A DNA stretch of 64,000 nt from Anthoceros angustus (taxonomy: Eukaryota > Streptophyta > Anthocerotopsida > Anthocerotales > Anthocerotaceae), in contig VJWM01000196.1 of the NCBI GenBank assembly GCA_010909165.1, forward strand, positions 62,001 through 126,000, written 5' to 3'. Every line of letters starts with the position of its first letter. Within the stretch, counting starts at the first letter, position 1. Made by a program: the position numbers and the translations under genes. The notes beneath the pieces were generated by a model, which was given only the letters and a program-made list of their open reading frames with translations, was not told the origin of the DNA and did not search any database. Positions 45,033 through 56,979 of this stretch are shown here, piece by piece.

Positions 45033-46568
45033 ATGGCGGACGAGGCAAGAATGGACGTGGATGCCAGCCCGGTCGGGGCCACCGATGGAGACGACGTTGT
45101 CGGGCAGGCAGTCGCAGCGGCACTCTCTGTGGACGATGCTGGCCTCGAATACGAGGTCTCAGAGCACAGCAAGAAGGCCAAGGAGAAGCAAGAGCAGCTG
45201 GTGCAGCAGCTGCTTATGCGCCGGAGGGCCACGGCTCTGGCTGTTCCCACCAACGATGGAGCCGTTCGTGCTAGGCTGCGCAGTCTGCAGCAGCCTGTCA
45301 CCTTGTTTGGGGAGCGGGAGATGGAGAGGAGAGACAGGTTGCGGGCCGTCATGTCCAGATTGGATGCGGATGGTGAGCTGGATAAGCTGGTGCAGGCGCA
45401 GGAAGCGTCTGGGGAAGCACTGGCCGCTGCAGCAGATGATACCGGCGAGGAGGACGATATGGAGGCCGAGGCCACGCCACTGCAGCTGTTTTACACGGAA
45501 GGGAGCTCTGATTTGCTGAGGTCACGCAAGGACATTTTGAAGTTTTCTCTTCCTAGGGCTAGTGACAGGATTTCTCGGCAGAAGAGGAAGAGGGAGGTTC
45601 CTGATGAGGATGAGGGCAGGGAGCTGGAGAAGGTGTTGAAAGCCATGGCAGAAACGGGTATGGATTGCAGTGAGATTGGGGATGACAGGCCATTGTCAGG
45701 GTGTTCCTTCTCTCCAGACGCGTCTTTGCTGGCAACTAGTGGATGGAGTGGGGTGACCAAGGTGTGGAGCATACCTAGCGTACAGAAGACTCTCACATTG
45801 AAAGGTCACACCGAACGGGTCACCGGTGTGGCTTTCAACCCGCAGTCAGGGCGAACGCTGGGTCCTACTGGAGGCAATATTGCCACTGCTTCCGCTGATC
45901 ACACAGCCATCCTGTGGAGTTTGGAGGGCGAAAAACTTAGGGTTTTTGAAGGTCATCTGGATAGGCTTGGCCGAATTGCCTTTCATCCCTCGGGTGCCTA
46001 TCTTGGCACAGCCAGCTTCGACAAGACCTGGAGACTGTGGGATGTGAGCACTGGGGTGGAGTTGCTGTTGCAGGAGGGGCATAGCAGAAGTGTATATGGC
46101 ATAGCTTTTCACGGTGATGGCTCGCTGGCAGCCTCTTGTGGACTGGACGCTCTGGCTCGCGTGTGGGACCTGCGGACGGGCAGGAGTATCTTGGCTCTGG
46201 AAGGTCATGTCAAGCCTGTGTTGAGTGTGGATTTTTCACCCAATGGCTATCATCTTGCCACCGCTGGCGAGGACCATACGTGCAGGGTTTGGGATTTGAG
46301 GAAAAGACAGTGCTTGTACGTCATCCCTGCACATTCTTCGCTCATTTCTCAGGTGAAGTATGAACCTTTCGAAGGTTATTTCTTGGTGACGGCCTCGTAT
46401 GACAATACTGCGAAGATATGGTCAGCACGGGATTTCAAGCCGGTGAGAATGTTAGCGGGCCATGAGGGGAAGATTATGGGGGTGGATGTGACCGCAGATG
46501 GCCAGCACATTGCAACTGTTTCTTACGACCGGACCATCAAGTTATGGGCTCACGCAAATGTCATCTGA
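45033..46568 (+). CDS. PRP4: U4/U6 small nuclear ribonucleoprotein PRP4 (WD40)
   Basis: PRP4 binds PRP3 and the U4/U6 RNA and is needed to form the U4/U6.U5 tri-snRNP; the Arabidopsis form is LACHESIS. The intronless ORF encodes 511 residues, as expected (about 520 in animals). Residues 1-90 are acidic, then the SFM (splicing factor motif) block PTNDGAVRARLRSLQQPVTL followed by FGEREMERRDRLR. An acidic linker and LFYTEGSSDLLRSRKDILKF lead to seven WD40 repeats from DRPLSGCSFSPDASLLATSG onward, with the DHTAILW, DKTWRLWD, LARVWD, HTCRVWD and DRTIKLW ends clear. ATG 45033 starts MADEARMDVD; the frame stays open upstream but looks untranslated. Confidence 0.96.
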   Translation: MADEARMDVDASPVGATDGDDVVGQAVAAALSVDDAGLEYEVSEHSKKAKEKQEQLVQQLLMRRRATALAVPTNDGAVRARLRSLQQPVTLFGEREMERRDRLRAVMSRLDADGELDKLVQAQEASGEALAAAADDTGEEDDMEAEATPLQLFYTEGSSDLLRSRKDILKFSLPRASDRISRQKRKREVPDEDEGRELEKVLKAMAETGMDCSEIGDDRPLSGCSFSPDASLLATSGWSGVTKVWSIPSVQKTLTLKGHTERVTGVAFNPQSGRTLGPTGGNIATASADHTAILWSLEGEKLRVFEGHLDRLGRIAFHPSGAYLGTASFDKTWRLWDVSTGVELLLQEGHSRSVYGIAFHGDGSLAASCGLDALARVWDLRTGRSILALEGHVKPVLSVDFSPNGYHLATAGEDHTCRVWDLRKRQCLYVIPAHSSLISQVKYEPFEGYFLVTASYDNTAKIWSARDFKPVRMLAGHEGKIMGVDVTADGQHIATVSYDRTIKLWAHANVI

Positions 46569-48060
46569 AAACGGACTTGTGAAGCTTGATATCTAAGCGG
46601 CTGTTGCTGTGCAACTTCATAAGCAAATACTATTGAGACGACTGCCTTTTTGTTCAGTTCAAGGGTGTTAGAGCGCAATGCTGGAGTATTTGCGGTGATG
46701 GAGAGCCTGTGATGTTGATCGCCTGTGCAGATGATGCGCTCCAGTTCTCCCGATGCTTCAGAGTGACAGTGGGAGAGGCACCGAGATGTTTTGCGAATGA
46801 GGATCAGGCATTGCCGAAACCCTTGAGGGCCCCTGGGATGCGGTATTCTAGCACACTCAATTTTGATAGAGAGACTGGAAAGGTTGCTGCTATTAGCCAT
46901 CAGGTGCAAGCATGTCAAGATGTGAATCTGGCCGACATTGTGGCATGGCAGAGGCTGATGGGTTGGCTGTCATGTGTATGTGGTCGGACATCCCAGCAGG
47001 GAGTAATGTTGCAGACAATGCTCTGAGTGAGCACGCGTTTCAGGCCTTTGCCTCCGTCTCAAGACACAGTAGTCTCTGCTGGATATTTGTTTCCTCAAGA
47101 GTACAATCCCTGAGCTCTCTGGCAAGGCCAACTATGGATTTACAAGAATCGAGACGGTTCACGTGGCGGGTGATGCTGGGCGATGCCGTTGAGGTGGTAT
47201 GGCGCTGCGGAAGATCAAAATTCCTCAGGTGGAGGCATAACTTGGTGACTTGATTGCACACTGGTGTGATAGCCATCTCTGAAACTGTCCTCCAAAGCCC
47301 TTACTGTACTCGCACCAGGATCCGGAGCAGGATGACACTGTTTTGGTCTTACGCTACGCACACATGACTCGTCTTCAACATGAAACATGCAGTAGTTTCC
47401 GAGGTGCATTGCACACGGGCAGGAACACACAGACATCAGCCCATTTCTCACCACACGAATAGGGTATCATGGGGGCCCTCAATGAAGCGTTTGTCAGGCC
47501 CTTCAATTTAGGAGGCAGCTGGAGCACTATGCTCTGATATACACCAAGACAGCGTGAACAATTTAAGGAATTCGGACCGAATTTACCGTGGAGCGGGGAG
47601 GGGAGAGGAGGGGGCGGCATGGCCGCCCCACCGAGTAACTGTATGTTTCTTAACTCTCCAGCGAGGAAGGACTGGATACGTGGAACGTTGGCAATATTCC
47701 GATAGCTGCTGGCGATGAGTGAGGATGCTGCCCTTGAATCTCTTCTTGAGGACCTCAAGCCTCGAGGTTCCTGTGCATGAACATGTCCGTATCTTGATGT
47801 TCCGAGAATCAGTCCACTACCTAGAAGAAGAAATTAGTTACGATGCTTCCTCGCGATTCCTTGCCCTCCCGACAAAACGAAGGAATCAGACATTAGTGTA
47901 GTCTCTGGGGACGGTAGGAAAGCAAGACTGGTCCTTTACATAAATCAGACTGCCAACCGTCCTCCTCGTTGGCATTGCCCGAAAGTTGATCGATGCATGT
48001 GCAGGAGGCATGCCTTGATTGGATATTAGTGTTGCAGCCGGCCACCATATTCTCAAAGCC
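46569..48060. other. Intergenic region between PRP4 and P450
   Basis: No gene recognised; ORFs here have no family signature. A purine-rich run gagcggggaggggagaggag lies at 47592. The last 180 bp before the P450 ATG are duplicated at about 52020-52197. Confidence 0.5.
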
Positions 48061-50253
48061 ATGGGATGGGAGGAGGCACTTTGGGCTCTGATCGCCATCC
48101 TTGTGTTCGGCTCGGTAGGGACATATGTGCTCCGATTCAACGTACGCCAGCTTCGGAGCCAAGCAAAAGGCAGGTTGAAGGATCTGCCTCCCGGCTCAAC
48201 GGGATGGCCAATACTTGGAGAGTCTTTAGAGTACAACAAGGCCTTCAAGACAGATAACCCTTTCATTTTCTACAAGGAGCGCTGCATCAAGTCAGCCATG
48301 ACCATCCTAGCGCCCTGTTTCTTCTCTGCTGGCTCACAATTGCAAAGCAACTGACTGGAAAACGTTTGATTTCTCTGTAGGTGGGGAGAGATTTTTTTGA
48401 CGCACATCTTTGGATCTCCGCTCGTTAGCATCATTTCTCCAGAGCTTGTGAAACAGGTGCTTTCCCAAGAGCATTCTCTCTTCGGGGCCAGCTATCCGAG
48501 CTACACCAAGCGATTGCTGGGCCCTTATTCCCTGATCCACCTGCAAGGGGATACCCACAAGCGTATGCGGCGCCTAATGCAGCCCTTCCTCCAGCCAGAC
48601 AAGCTGAAAGGCTTCATGGATACAATTGAGAGCTTGATCAAGACCAACCTGGAACGGTGTGAGCAGAAGGGCGATTTCTTAGTATGTGACTTGTGCAGGC
48701 AGGTAGTATGATTCATAAAGTTGTGAAAATCACTGGAGTCCAATTCCTCTGCGATCATAGCATCCGGATCTGGACTCCAGGCATGCACGGATGACCTAAA
48801 CATTGTTGCACATCCTTGCAGACTGCTTTTGACATCATCAACAAGATGATGATGAGCCGGGACAGGGGACCCGAGTCGGCAGAAATGTTGGAAGACTTCG
48901 ATATTTGGAGGTTGGGCATGAAGAGATTCCCCGTCAATTTGCCTGGTTCTGCCTTCAGTGCCGCCCTAAAGGTAGCACTATCTAGTCCATCCTGCTTCAA
49001 GCTTCACTCCACATTCTTGTCAAGAATGTTTTGTGGAATTCCTGCTAACTCTGGGCCTGCAGGCCAGAGCAAGAATTGGGACTGCAATTGAAAAGCTCTG
49101 TGCGGACAGGACACGAAACGGTAAGGTGGGAGAACATGGGGACTTGGTGGACACACTTTTGACAGAACACAAGGAAGTAGGAGGGCCACCTTTGAGTAGC
49201 CAGCAAGTGGCGGATTTGGTCTTCGTAACTCTCATAGCAGGCCTGGACACTTCAGCTACTACCATGAGTTTCTGCATGATGTTCCTCTTGCAGTACCCTG
49301 AGGTTCTTGACGAACTTCGGGTACGTTAATTTATTTTCATCCATCCTCCTTTCTCCTCTCAATCTCTGATACCAGTTGGGGGCTCTGCACCTTGAATGCT
49401 GAAATGGGTGGAGTCGTGTATGCACAGAGAGAGCATCACGATTTGAGACAGAAGGTTGGGGCTAGTACTCCCCTGAGCTGGCATGACTTCAAAAGCTTAC
49501 AATACACACAAAAGGTATCCTCTGTCCCAAATCCTACATTCAGCGCAAAGCCCTGGAGCTTCATGCATGGGCTCTACCAGTAATGGTTGAAGTGACATCC
49601 AGTGGTTTGGTTTCAGGTTATTGACGAAACACTGCGACTTTCGAATCCTGCTCCATCCGTGTTCCGGGCGCCTCTCACGGACACCAAGCTTCAAGGCAGG
49701 TCAAAGGAATATCTCTCTGGAAGGTGAATGTGAAGTAACTGAAACTTATGGTAGTGTTTGTTGTCCGCAGGTTATTTGATTCCCGCTGGAACGAGGATGC
49801 AATTGTCGATTTTGGGGATGCACAGCAATCCAGACAACTACAAAGACCCACATAAATTTGACCCAAATCGGTGGCAGGTGATCCCCCTGGTCATTGCCTT
49901 CAGGAAAGTCCTCTTTTCACGGTTCAACATCTGATCCTTTGCCTTTTCGAACAGGCGCAGAGGCAGCTCGGGGCCGGTGTGATCTTTCTACCCTTTGGAT
50001 ACGGAGCTCGATCTTGCATGGGAATGGACCTGGCCCGGATGGAAATTGCGTTGTTTCTTCACCACCTTGTTTCAAACTACAAGTAAGCTCTGCTATCAAC
50101 CTGAAGATTCCCGACTTCATCAATGCCCTGCGCTAATTCTTTCCATGCCCATGCGTATACAGGTGGCAAGAAACAGCTCTTTTCTCTGTCTCACACTTCC
50201 CCCTTCCCAGATTCACTGATGGATTTCCGGCACGTCTGACTCGCCTGGACTGA
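48061..50253 (+). CDS. Cytochrome P450, CYP85 clan
   Basis: A membrane-anchored mono-oxygenase of the clan that includes CYP707, CYP716 and brassinosteroid enzymes; the substrate cannot be read from sequence. Nine exons, 48061-48290, 48381-48702, 48822-48971, 49063-49320, 49428-49514, 49617-49695, 49771-49877, 49955-50082 and 50163-50253, keep phase and encode about 483 residues. Features in order: N-terminal hydrophobic anchor, LPPGSTGWPILGESLEYN, THIFGSP, I-helix AGLDTSATT, K-helix ETLR, DPNRW (PERF region) and the heme-binding loop FGYGARSCMG with its Cys. The sixth intron appears to start with GC rather than GT (49696). A broken copy of its first half lies at 52198-53395. Confidence 0.93.
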
Positions 50254-52010
50254 ACCTTTAAGAAAAGAAAAGAACCCTAAATTTGACTAGGGCTCACTTC
50301 AAGAAAAAAAGACCCTCGGCAATCTGCGGTTAAAAGGTTGGTTAAATTTAATGCTATAATCTATTGTGGATAAACTCGCCTTATATAAATGTCTTACATA
50401 TTAAATTTTATAATATAATTGAAACCTATTTATTTATTTAAAAGTTTACATGCTGCGATGGCTTGCACAATGGGAACATTGACATGTACTTTTTGAGATT
50501 GTACTTTTTTTTTCAAATAATAAACGATGTTTAGATAAATCTCAAATGTTACATCAAGGAAAAAATAGCCTTCATAAAATGGTCCTAATAAATATTGAAA
50601 TAAAATTATATATAATATTATTTTAATAGTCAAAATAAATTAGATTGTTTTGACATGTAAGATTCAATATGAGATATCTTATAATTGTTTCTACTAAAGG
50701 AGAACATATAGGGTGAGCGCATCTAGCTTTGAAAAAGGAATGACATAAAATTGCCTATCAATATGTTAGCATTGCCAACAAGAAGGCTCCTCGCGCAATT
50801 CATTCCTGTTCTACAACCTGTCAATGCATCACTAAATATCTGGGATTTGTCATGGAATGCAACATTACACTTGTAGGCTGGGCCAAGCCTTAGAATTGGT
50901 GACACAAAAAAATATTGTAATATGATAGATATAAGATATGATGAACAAAGGCTCAAGGAGGTTCACCTCAAGCTCTGAATAGCCAGCAGGTTCCCAATTG
51001 GGTCTACATAGTACTCAACATCATAACCTAATATAGGCCGAAAAAAGTTGAAAATCTTTGCTCATATGAGATGAAAAACTCCGTAGAAGTTTACCTCAAA
51101 TAAACTTGTGAGATTTTGAAGAAATAACTTTGAGATTTTAGGGTAATTAACCCCATAACGACGAATCTACTCAAAACAAGTCTTTGATAGTACATATCAC
51201 TCCATACATTTTATTTTACCCATATTTTGAACTTACCAACCTTGAGCATATATTCCAATGACTAGTCCTTCAATATCATGTTTTGAAAAAAAATGGAAAA
51301 AATACCTCAAAATGCCACCTCTACCTCGCACAGATTCCCATGAATGTTTTTAACCTATGCTAGTAGTTTATGCATGGTTAACTGTAACCGAGCGGTCCCC
51401 TACCTCACTCCATCTCGGCCATTGTGGCACGTAGGCTGCAATTTTGTGTGCATTTCACATAAGTGCACATGTGGAACGTCATTTTCATGTAACCACGGTT
51501 GGGGCCTTTGCAAGGTTCTTGGCCTCTGTGAAAATTCTTTGGCAATTAAACATGACTTTTTAACTCCATTTTTTTGCACACGCTTAGAGGACAGTGTTGG
51601 GTGCCTATGAAAATGCTTGCTCGAAGCGTGGACTGTAGCATCCTAAATAGCATATTCCACCTGAAACCCAGGAAACAAGGCTTTGGGAAAATTACATGGA
51701 TTTTGGTGCAAGAATGTACACACATCAAAATCGTGATTGGCATATATCATTTTAAAAGGAATAGCAGGTTTGTAATTATAGTGTTGGCAGACAAATGTAA
51801 ATGAATATTTGAGCAGAAAAATTGTAGAAAAACCCCTCGTCATTTTGGTTAAGATCTTTATGTAATATACACTTCAACATGCCCCCATCTATACCAAACC
51901 TTGGAAGCCATCTTGAAGGTCCTCTTCGTGCAAGGATATGCTTCGTAGCTTTAACGACTTAGGTCCTGTTTAGAAGAAAAGCCCCAAAGACATTGTGAGT
52001 TAGAAAACTA
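50254..52010. other. AT-rich spacer between P450 and its pseudocopy
   Basis: Strongly AT-rich, especially 50340-50720 and 51100-51340. No ORF with recognised homology, no repeat structure evident. Probably the 3' flank of the P450 plus unrelated spacer. Confidence 0.5.
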
Positions 52011-52197
52011 TCCTCAAGCTAGGCCTCATATTCTAGTGTGGCCCGTAAGAAGGGTAGAAAAGCGAGACTGGTCTTCACATAAGACTTGCAACCCATCCTC
52101 CTCATTGGCAATTCATGAAAGCTAATTGATGCATGTGTATGAGGCATGCCTTGATTACATCTCAGTCTTGCAGCAAGCCACCATATCCTCAAAGCCA

Positions 52198-53395
52198 TGG
52201 GATGGGAGGAGGCATTTTGGGCTTTGATCACCATTCTTGTGTTTGACGCGGTAGGGAAATATGTGCTTGCATTTATTGTACGCTAGCTTCGGAGACAGGC
52301 AAAAGGCGTGTTAAAGGACCTGCCTCCAGGCACAACGAGATGGCCAATACTTGGAGAGTCCTTAGAGTACAACAAGGCCTTCCGCATAAACAAATGCTTT
52401 ATATTCTGCTATGAGCACCGCACCAAGTCAGCCATGAATAGCCTAGTGCTCTATTTCTTCTCTGTTGGCTTGCTGATCACATGTGCAAATTAAGTGAATC
52501 ACTGATTGGAAATTGTTTGATCTCTCCGTAGGTGGGGAGAGATAATTTTGACACTTTTTTGGATCTCCGGTCGTTAGAATAATGTCTCTAGAGCTACTGA
52601 AACAAGTGCTTTCCCAAGAGCATTCTCTCTCCAGGACCAACTATCCGAGCTACTGCAAGTGATTTCTGGGCCCTTATTCCCTGATCCACCTCAAGGGATA
52701 CCCACAAGCGGATGCAGTGCCTAATGTAGCCCTTCCTCCACCCAAACGAACTAAAAAGCTTCATGAGTACAATTGAGAGCTTGATCTAGACCAACTTGTT
52801 AAGTAGTATGGTTCATAGAGCTGTAAGATCACCGGAGTCCAATTTTGCTACAATCATAGCATGTGGACCTGGATTCTAGGCATGCACGCTGACCATTAGT
52901 CCACATCCTTGCAAAGTGCTTTTGATATCATCATCAAGATGATGATGAGCTAGGATGGGGAACCCCAATCGGCATAAATGTTGGAAGACTTCGATATTTG
53001 CAGGTTGGGCATGAAGAGATTCCCAGTAAATTTGCTAGATCTGTTTTTAGTGCTGCTATGAATATAGCATTATTTAGTACATCCTGCTTTAAGCTTCACT
53101 CCAAATTCTTGTCAAGAACAGTTTCTGGAGTTCATGCCAATTCTGGTCCTGCATGTCAGAGTAAGAATCGGAACTGCAAATGAAAAGCTCTGTACGGACA
53201 GGACACGAAACAGTAAGGTGGGAGCACATGGGGACTTGGTGGACACACTTCTGACAAAACACAAGGAAGTGGGAGGGCCACCCTTGAGTAGCTAGCAAGT
53301 GGCCAATTTGGTCTTCGTTATGCTCATAGCAGGTCGGAACACTTCAGCTACTACCATGGCTTTCAGCATGATGTTCCTCTTGCAGCACATACCAA
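52198..53395 (+). pseudogene. P450 pseudogene, duplicate of exons 1-4 of the upstream gene
   Basis: The sequence follows the intact P450 from MGWEEAFWALI through PPGTTRWPILGESLEYNKAF, the I-helix IAGRNTSATTM and MMFLLQ, including introns. Decay is clear: an in-frame TAG in exon 1 (about 52284), frameshifts in the exon 2 equivalent, stops near 52660 and 53293, and loss of everything after the I-helix, including the heme-binding cysteine. The Asp of AGxDT is also replaced by Asn. Homology stops abruptly at about 53388. It extends upstream to about 52020, including the promoter. No functional protein is expected. Confidence 0.9.
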
Positions 53396-54590
53396 ACCAT
53401 GAAAATCAAGAAATTCACAGAGAACTCCCTGAGTTGAAGAGATGTCTGCTGAAGAAGCTCCAGCATATCGAAAACAAAGCTCACACCAAGATCCGCCTAC
53501 TGTAAAGATTTGTGGGTGCCACACTGTGGGAGGGAAAACCCCGGGGCTTCCGAGGCTTCCCCCTCTAGCGGCCACACTTATCCCACTGTCGCTTCGTACG
53601 TTGGGTTTCGTCCCATGAGACTCGTGTGAAAGTTCGAGGTCTTGTGGCGACATGCCTATGACGACACAATTTCTCGACCTTCTAAACAAGCAGGCGCCTC
53701 TACTCTCCCTCTTGGTGCACCACTTGCCTTTGCTCGAAAATCACCAATCCTCGACCTACAATGACACAACACAATTGCAGGTCCTGCCTTAGCAGCGAGG
53801 AGCCTATCACGGGCGCCCAGGGACCCCCTGATCCACACCGCAATTTCGTCCCTACTTCTAAGACCACTCTTCTCCACTCAGGAATCGCCCTTTTACTCGC
53901 AGATTTGGGATTCGTCCCTTAGGCTTTGCTTGTGGCCTTCCACCAACGTCTACACTTCTAATCCTCTACTCATCTCCTCATCCTCTCCCTCCTATTCTAA
54001 CCTCGGTTTGCGTCGGTGCTTCGCCACACTGGCTGCACAGGGTCGGCCTCCACCGCAAGTTCTTCCTTGGGCGGTTGCTATGAGTTTGACACAGACGGTG
54101 AGAACCTCCGAGTCTTTCCTGTAGTCTACCCTCAAGCCGAGTTCCACAGGCATTGCGACACACCCAAAGCAAAGCAATTTCACAGCAACCATTCACAAGG
54201 GGAGCAACTCATTTAGGCGCTTGTAGTGAGCAAGCCCTCCACCAAGCACTCCGACCACCGCGACTTCCTCTCTACCAGACGCTGCATTGGCTCACAGCCG
54301 GCACGAAATTCCTTTACAAGGGCAAAGGACTCGCGAGTATGGAAGCGCAAGAAGTGATACTTTACTTTGTGAAATCCTCCTCCTCTTATAGGAGGCCTTC
54401 CACATACAACCTCCCTTGGGTGACCCTACTGCAAGTCACCTTTTCCAATATACTATTATTTCCTACCGCTAGTATTTAAGGCCTGGCGTCTAAGTCTACT
54501 GTCTGATTCTGGGTAAATTCTATTCTAGTAACTTCACCTAAGATCATCCTTAAAGGATGTCAGTCTATCTCACCTATCCTTCCTATCCTT
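53396..54590. other. Unassigned sequence after the P450 pseudogene
   Basis: GC-richer than the preceding DNA. The ORFs on either strand have no recognised domain. It may be an old repeat; I found no LTR, RT or transposase motif. Confidence 0.4.
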
Positions 54591-54599
54591 CCATCCAAC

Positions 54600-56066
54600 A
54601 TTTATGGTCTTTGACCATATCTAGCCCTCGCCTTGCTGGAATGGTGACGCGTCCATTGTGGATTGGCTCTCTCGCCCTCCTTTTGCTCTTGCCTCTTCCC
54701 AGATTTTGTCACCTTCCTAACTTGTGGGGCAAGTACCAATCTGCCCCTTCTTCCTGCTCCTCGAGGTGGCGCCTTGATTCCCCAGCAATCGCGCCCCCCT
54801 CCGCGCACTCAGGCGCCCTTTCCTTCAGCCTCCGCCGCCTAGTCGCGCTCCTTCCATCAGCACACTACCGCAATAGTCTGGCAGACTACCGGGGTAGCCT
54901 GACTACCTACCATGGTAGTCTGACCCCTATCTCTCCTCTCCTTCTCCATCGGTGATGCTTCATGGGGTTGGGATCCTTTTGCTCCTTCCTTGCTGGTTGA
55001 TTTGTCCATACCTATCATGGAGCACTTTCTCCAAGGACCCTTCCCCCCTTGTCGTCCGATGGTGCCACTAACTTCTCCGGGCTCTCTTCGCATTAGACTC
55101 CTCCCTGGGGCTCTTCCCTTGTTCGTGGGGTGAGGGAATTCTTACCCCTCCCCCTTCCTCGGCGGATCTGATTCCGCCCTTAATCTCCTCCGGTGGGGTT
55201 GTCTCTCCCACCACCTCGCCTTCTTCTCCAGGGGGTACACCACCGGACCCCCCGGCTCCTTCATTCACAGCTGGGCCTCCGCGGCCCGACTCCCAGCGGG
55301 CTCAGCCACACGCCCACCCGATGCAGCGGACTACGGCGTGGTGGCCGTCCACCTGCAGTGGTCGCGGACTACCGTGGTAGGATGGTCACCTACCGTGGTA
55401 GGGTGACCCCCTCGGAGGGCGGGCTGTCCCCCCTCCTTGCTCTCCGCGCCATCCTCCACTCTTGGCGCCTCGGCCTCTCCTCCATCTCCGGCCTCCTCGG
55501 ACTCTTCGGAGTCCATATCACTTGTGGCCTCATCAAAATTGGAGGCCTCCGGCTGCACCTGTTGTAGCTCCTTCCTGTCATCATCGTGAGGACCCAATGT
55601 CCTCCTCTTGGCCAATCGTAAGACTTCATTGTTGGCCTTCAAAATCCTGTTGTGGAGATGGGCCCCCAGGTTGTGATATTGCATTTGGAGATCATCAATC
55701 TCCGCGGGCCACTCTCCATCCTCACCACCTCCATCTCTACCCTTGTAGGCGTCTCTCGCGGTGGTCAACTCCCCCACCTTCACATGGAGGGTTACATTTT
55801 CCTCCCTCACTTCTCTCAGCTGGTTGGCCATCTTTGCCTGAAGGGCATAATCCGCCCAAAATCTCCGCTTTCTCACCACCAGCATCCTATGTACCACTTT
55901 CTTGTGGTACTCCTCCCCCTGAGACCTCTTCCCCTCCGAGTCTCTTAGTTGCTGAGCAAGTCCTTCCCTCTCCGCTTGCCAAGCACTCTTCTCGCGCTCC
56001 AGCTCCTGCAATTGCTGGTCTTGAGCTCCCAACTCCGCGAGCTTCTCCTCCAAATTGTACTGGGTC
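54600..56066 (-). pseudogene. Truncated coiled-coil, acidic ORF (minus strand), possibly of a repeat
   Basis: The clearest part is a 240-codon minus-strand frame, 56053-55331: a Glu/Gln/Lys/Leu-rich coiled coil (EEKLAELGAQDQQLQELERE onward), a basic patch VVHRMLVVRKRRFW, a second helical part, then an acidic Glu/Asp region. It ends in a Gly/Pro/Thr-rich stretch with repeated PTTV units that correspond to DNA repeats actacc.tggtag at 55375-55405 and 54880-54925. Broken open frames of similar Glu/Gly/Pro composition continue to about 54600. There is no ATG at the N-terminus; the frame is cut by the copia element 3 LTR at about 56070. I cannot name the family; it could be a transposon structural protein or a host gene exon. 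Confidence 0.45.
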
Positions 56067-56071
56067 CGTTA

Positions 56072-56253
56072 TGAAGGAACAGGGAGCAAAGATAGCCTAG
56101 CAGGACGAGTCAGAATGAATATCAATTATGTCAAAAATGTCTTTAAATACATATATCACGACTGTTCAATGTCAACCCTAATCCACATATATCTAAACAT
56201 AACCTGTCGATAAACAACCTACACATAGGCTAAGGTTTAACCCCCCGTTAACA
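56072..56253 (-). repeat. 3' LTR of copia element 3
   Basis: On the minus strand a polypurine tract aagaggggg (56262-56254) is followed by TGTTAACGGGG..., the form expected for the start of a copia LTR. The left end, near 56072, is set only by where the coiled-coil ORF resumes, so it is approximate. The matching 5' LTR would lie beyond the right edge of the window. Confidence 0.65.
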
Positions 56254-56433
56254 CCCCCTCTTGAACTTAGCCGCGTGCCGCAGCGCCAGCACCCTGCACG
56301 GAGACTGAGGACACCACGAGGGCCAGAAGGCGCAGCCATTCAATCATCACGCCCAGCCAGCGGTACGCTCGCTCACGCCCCTCTTCTGCAGGGGCGGGCC
56401 GATTGTGGCGTAATAAGAAGAAGGGAGGTGAAG

Positions 56434-56829
56434 ATGGCGTTCAACATAGCCTCCACAGCAGCGGTGAGCGAGCTAATACTCTTTACGCTCACACACCTAC
56501 TCCGCCTGCTCATCATGCGGACAAGAAGCGGCAAAGAGCTCCGGGCTCCTCCTGCAAAGAGACAGAGGAGAAACAGAGCGCCAACCAGCACACCGCCCTC
56601 AGCAGCAAGCACAGACACTTCATCTTCGTCAGAGGTTGGACCTCTGAGCAGGGAGGAAGCTATCCAAGGCTGGGAGTGGGCCCATAGGCACACGGTCGGC
56701 CAGTATGTACGCCTTGGAGGCTACCATGTGGAGCTGAGCATATCACTGGTGTTTGGCAAGGTCAGAAGGAGGGATACCTGCGTCTCAACCCTCCAGACTC
56801 GTGAGCAGGAGAAGGGAGGCAGGACCTAG
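56434..56829 (+). pseudogene. Antisense basic ORF of copia element 3, copy 1
   Basis: Plus-strand ORF, opposite to element 3, located between its RNase H and 3' LTR like the antisense ORFs of elements 1 and 2. It starts MAFNIASTAAVSELILFTLT, with a second Met at 56515 (MRTRSGKEL), a basic patch PAKRQRRNRAP, a Thr/Ser linker, then GQYVRLGGYHVELSISLVFG and VRRRDT. The DNA just before the second Met (ctgctcatcatg) resembles that before the element 2 antisense ATG (ctgctcaagatg). Compared with copy 2 the C-terminus is cut short by a frameshift at about 56820. Not recognised; homology to the AT-hook ORFs is possible but weak. Confidence 0.55.
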
Positions 56830-56979
56830 TCAAGCGGTGGAGAACACTATCATGCTAAGCAGCTCAAAGAGGTGGACTTTGGAAGACTAAAGGATCTGGC
56901 GAAGTCGACATGGGGCAGAGAAGATTAGGTAACCTTTACGCTTCATCCTTCTGCAGCCCGTTTCCAAATTCAGGTGGAT

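Noticed and set aside
54557-54955. 132-codon plus-strand Leu/Pro-rich ORF
   Set aside because: Low-complexity composition, overlaps repeats, no homology; opposite to the Glu-rich minus-strand segments.
55462-56100. 212-codon plus-strand Pro/Ser-rich ORF
   Set aside because: Antisense of the coiled-coil ORF; its Pro/His/Ser composition is what the reverse of Glu/Gln-rich codons gives.
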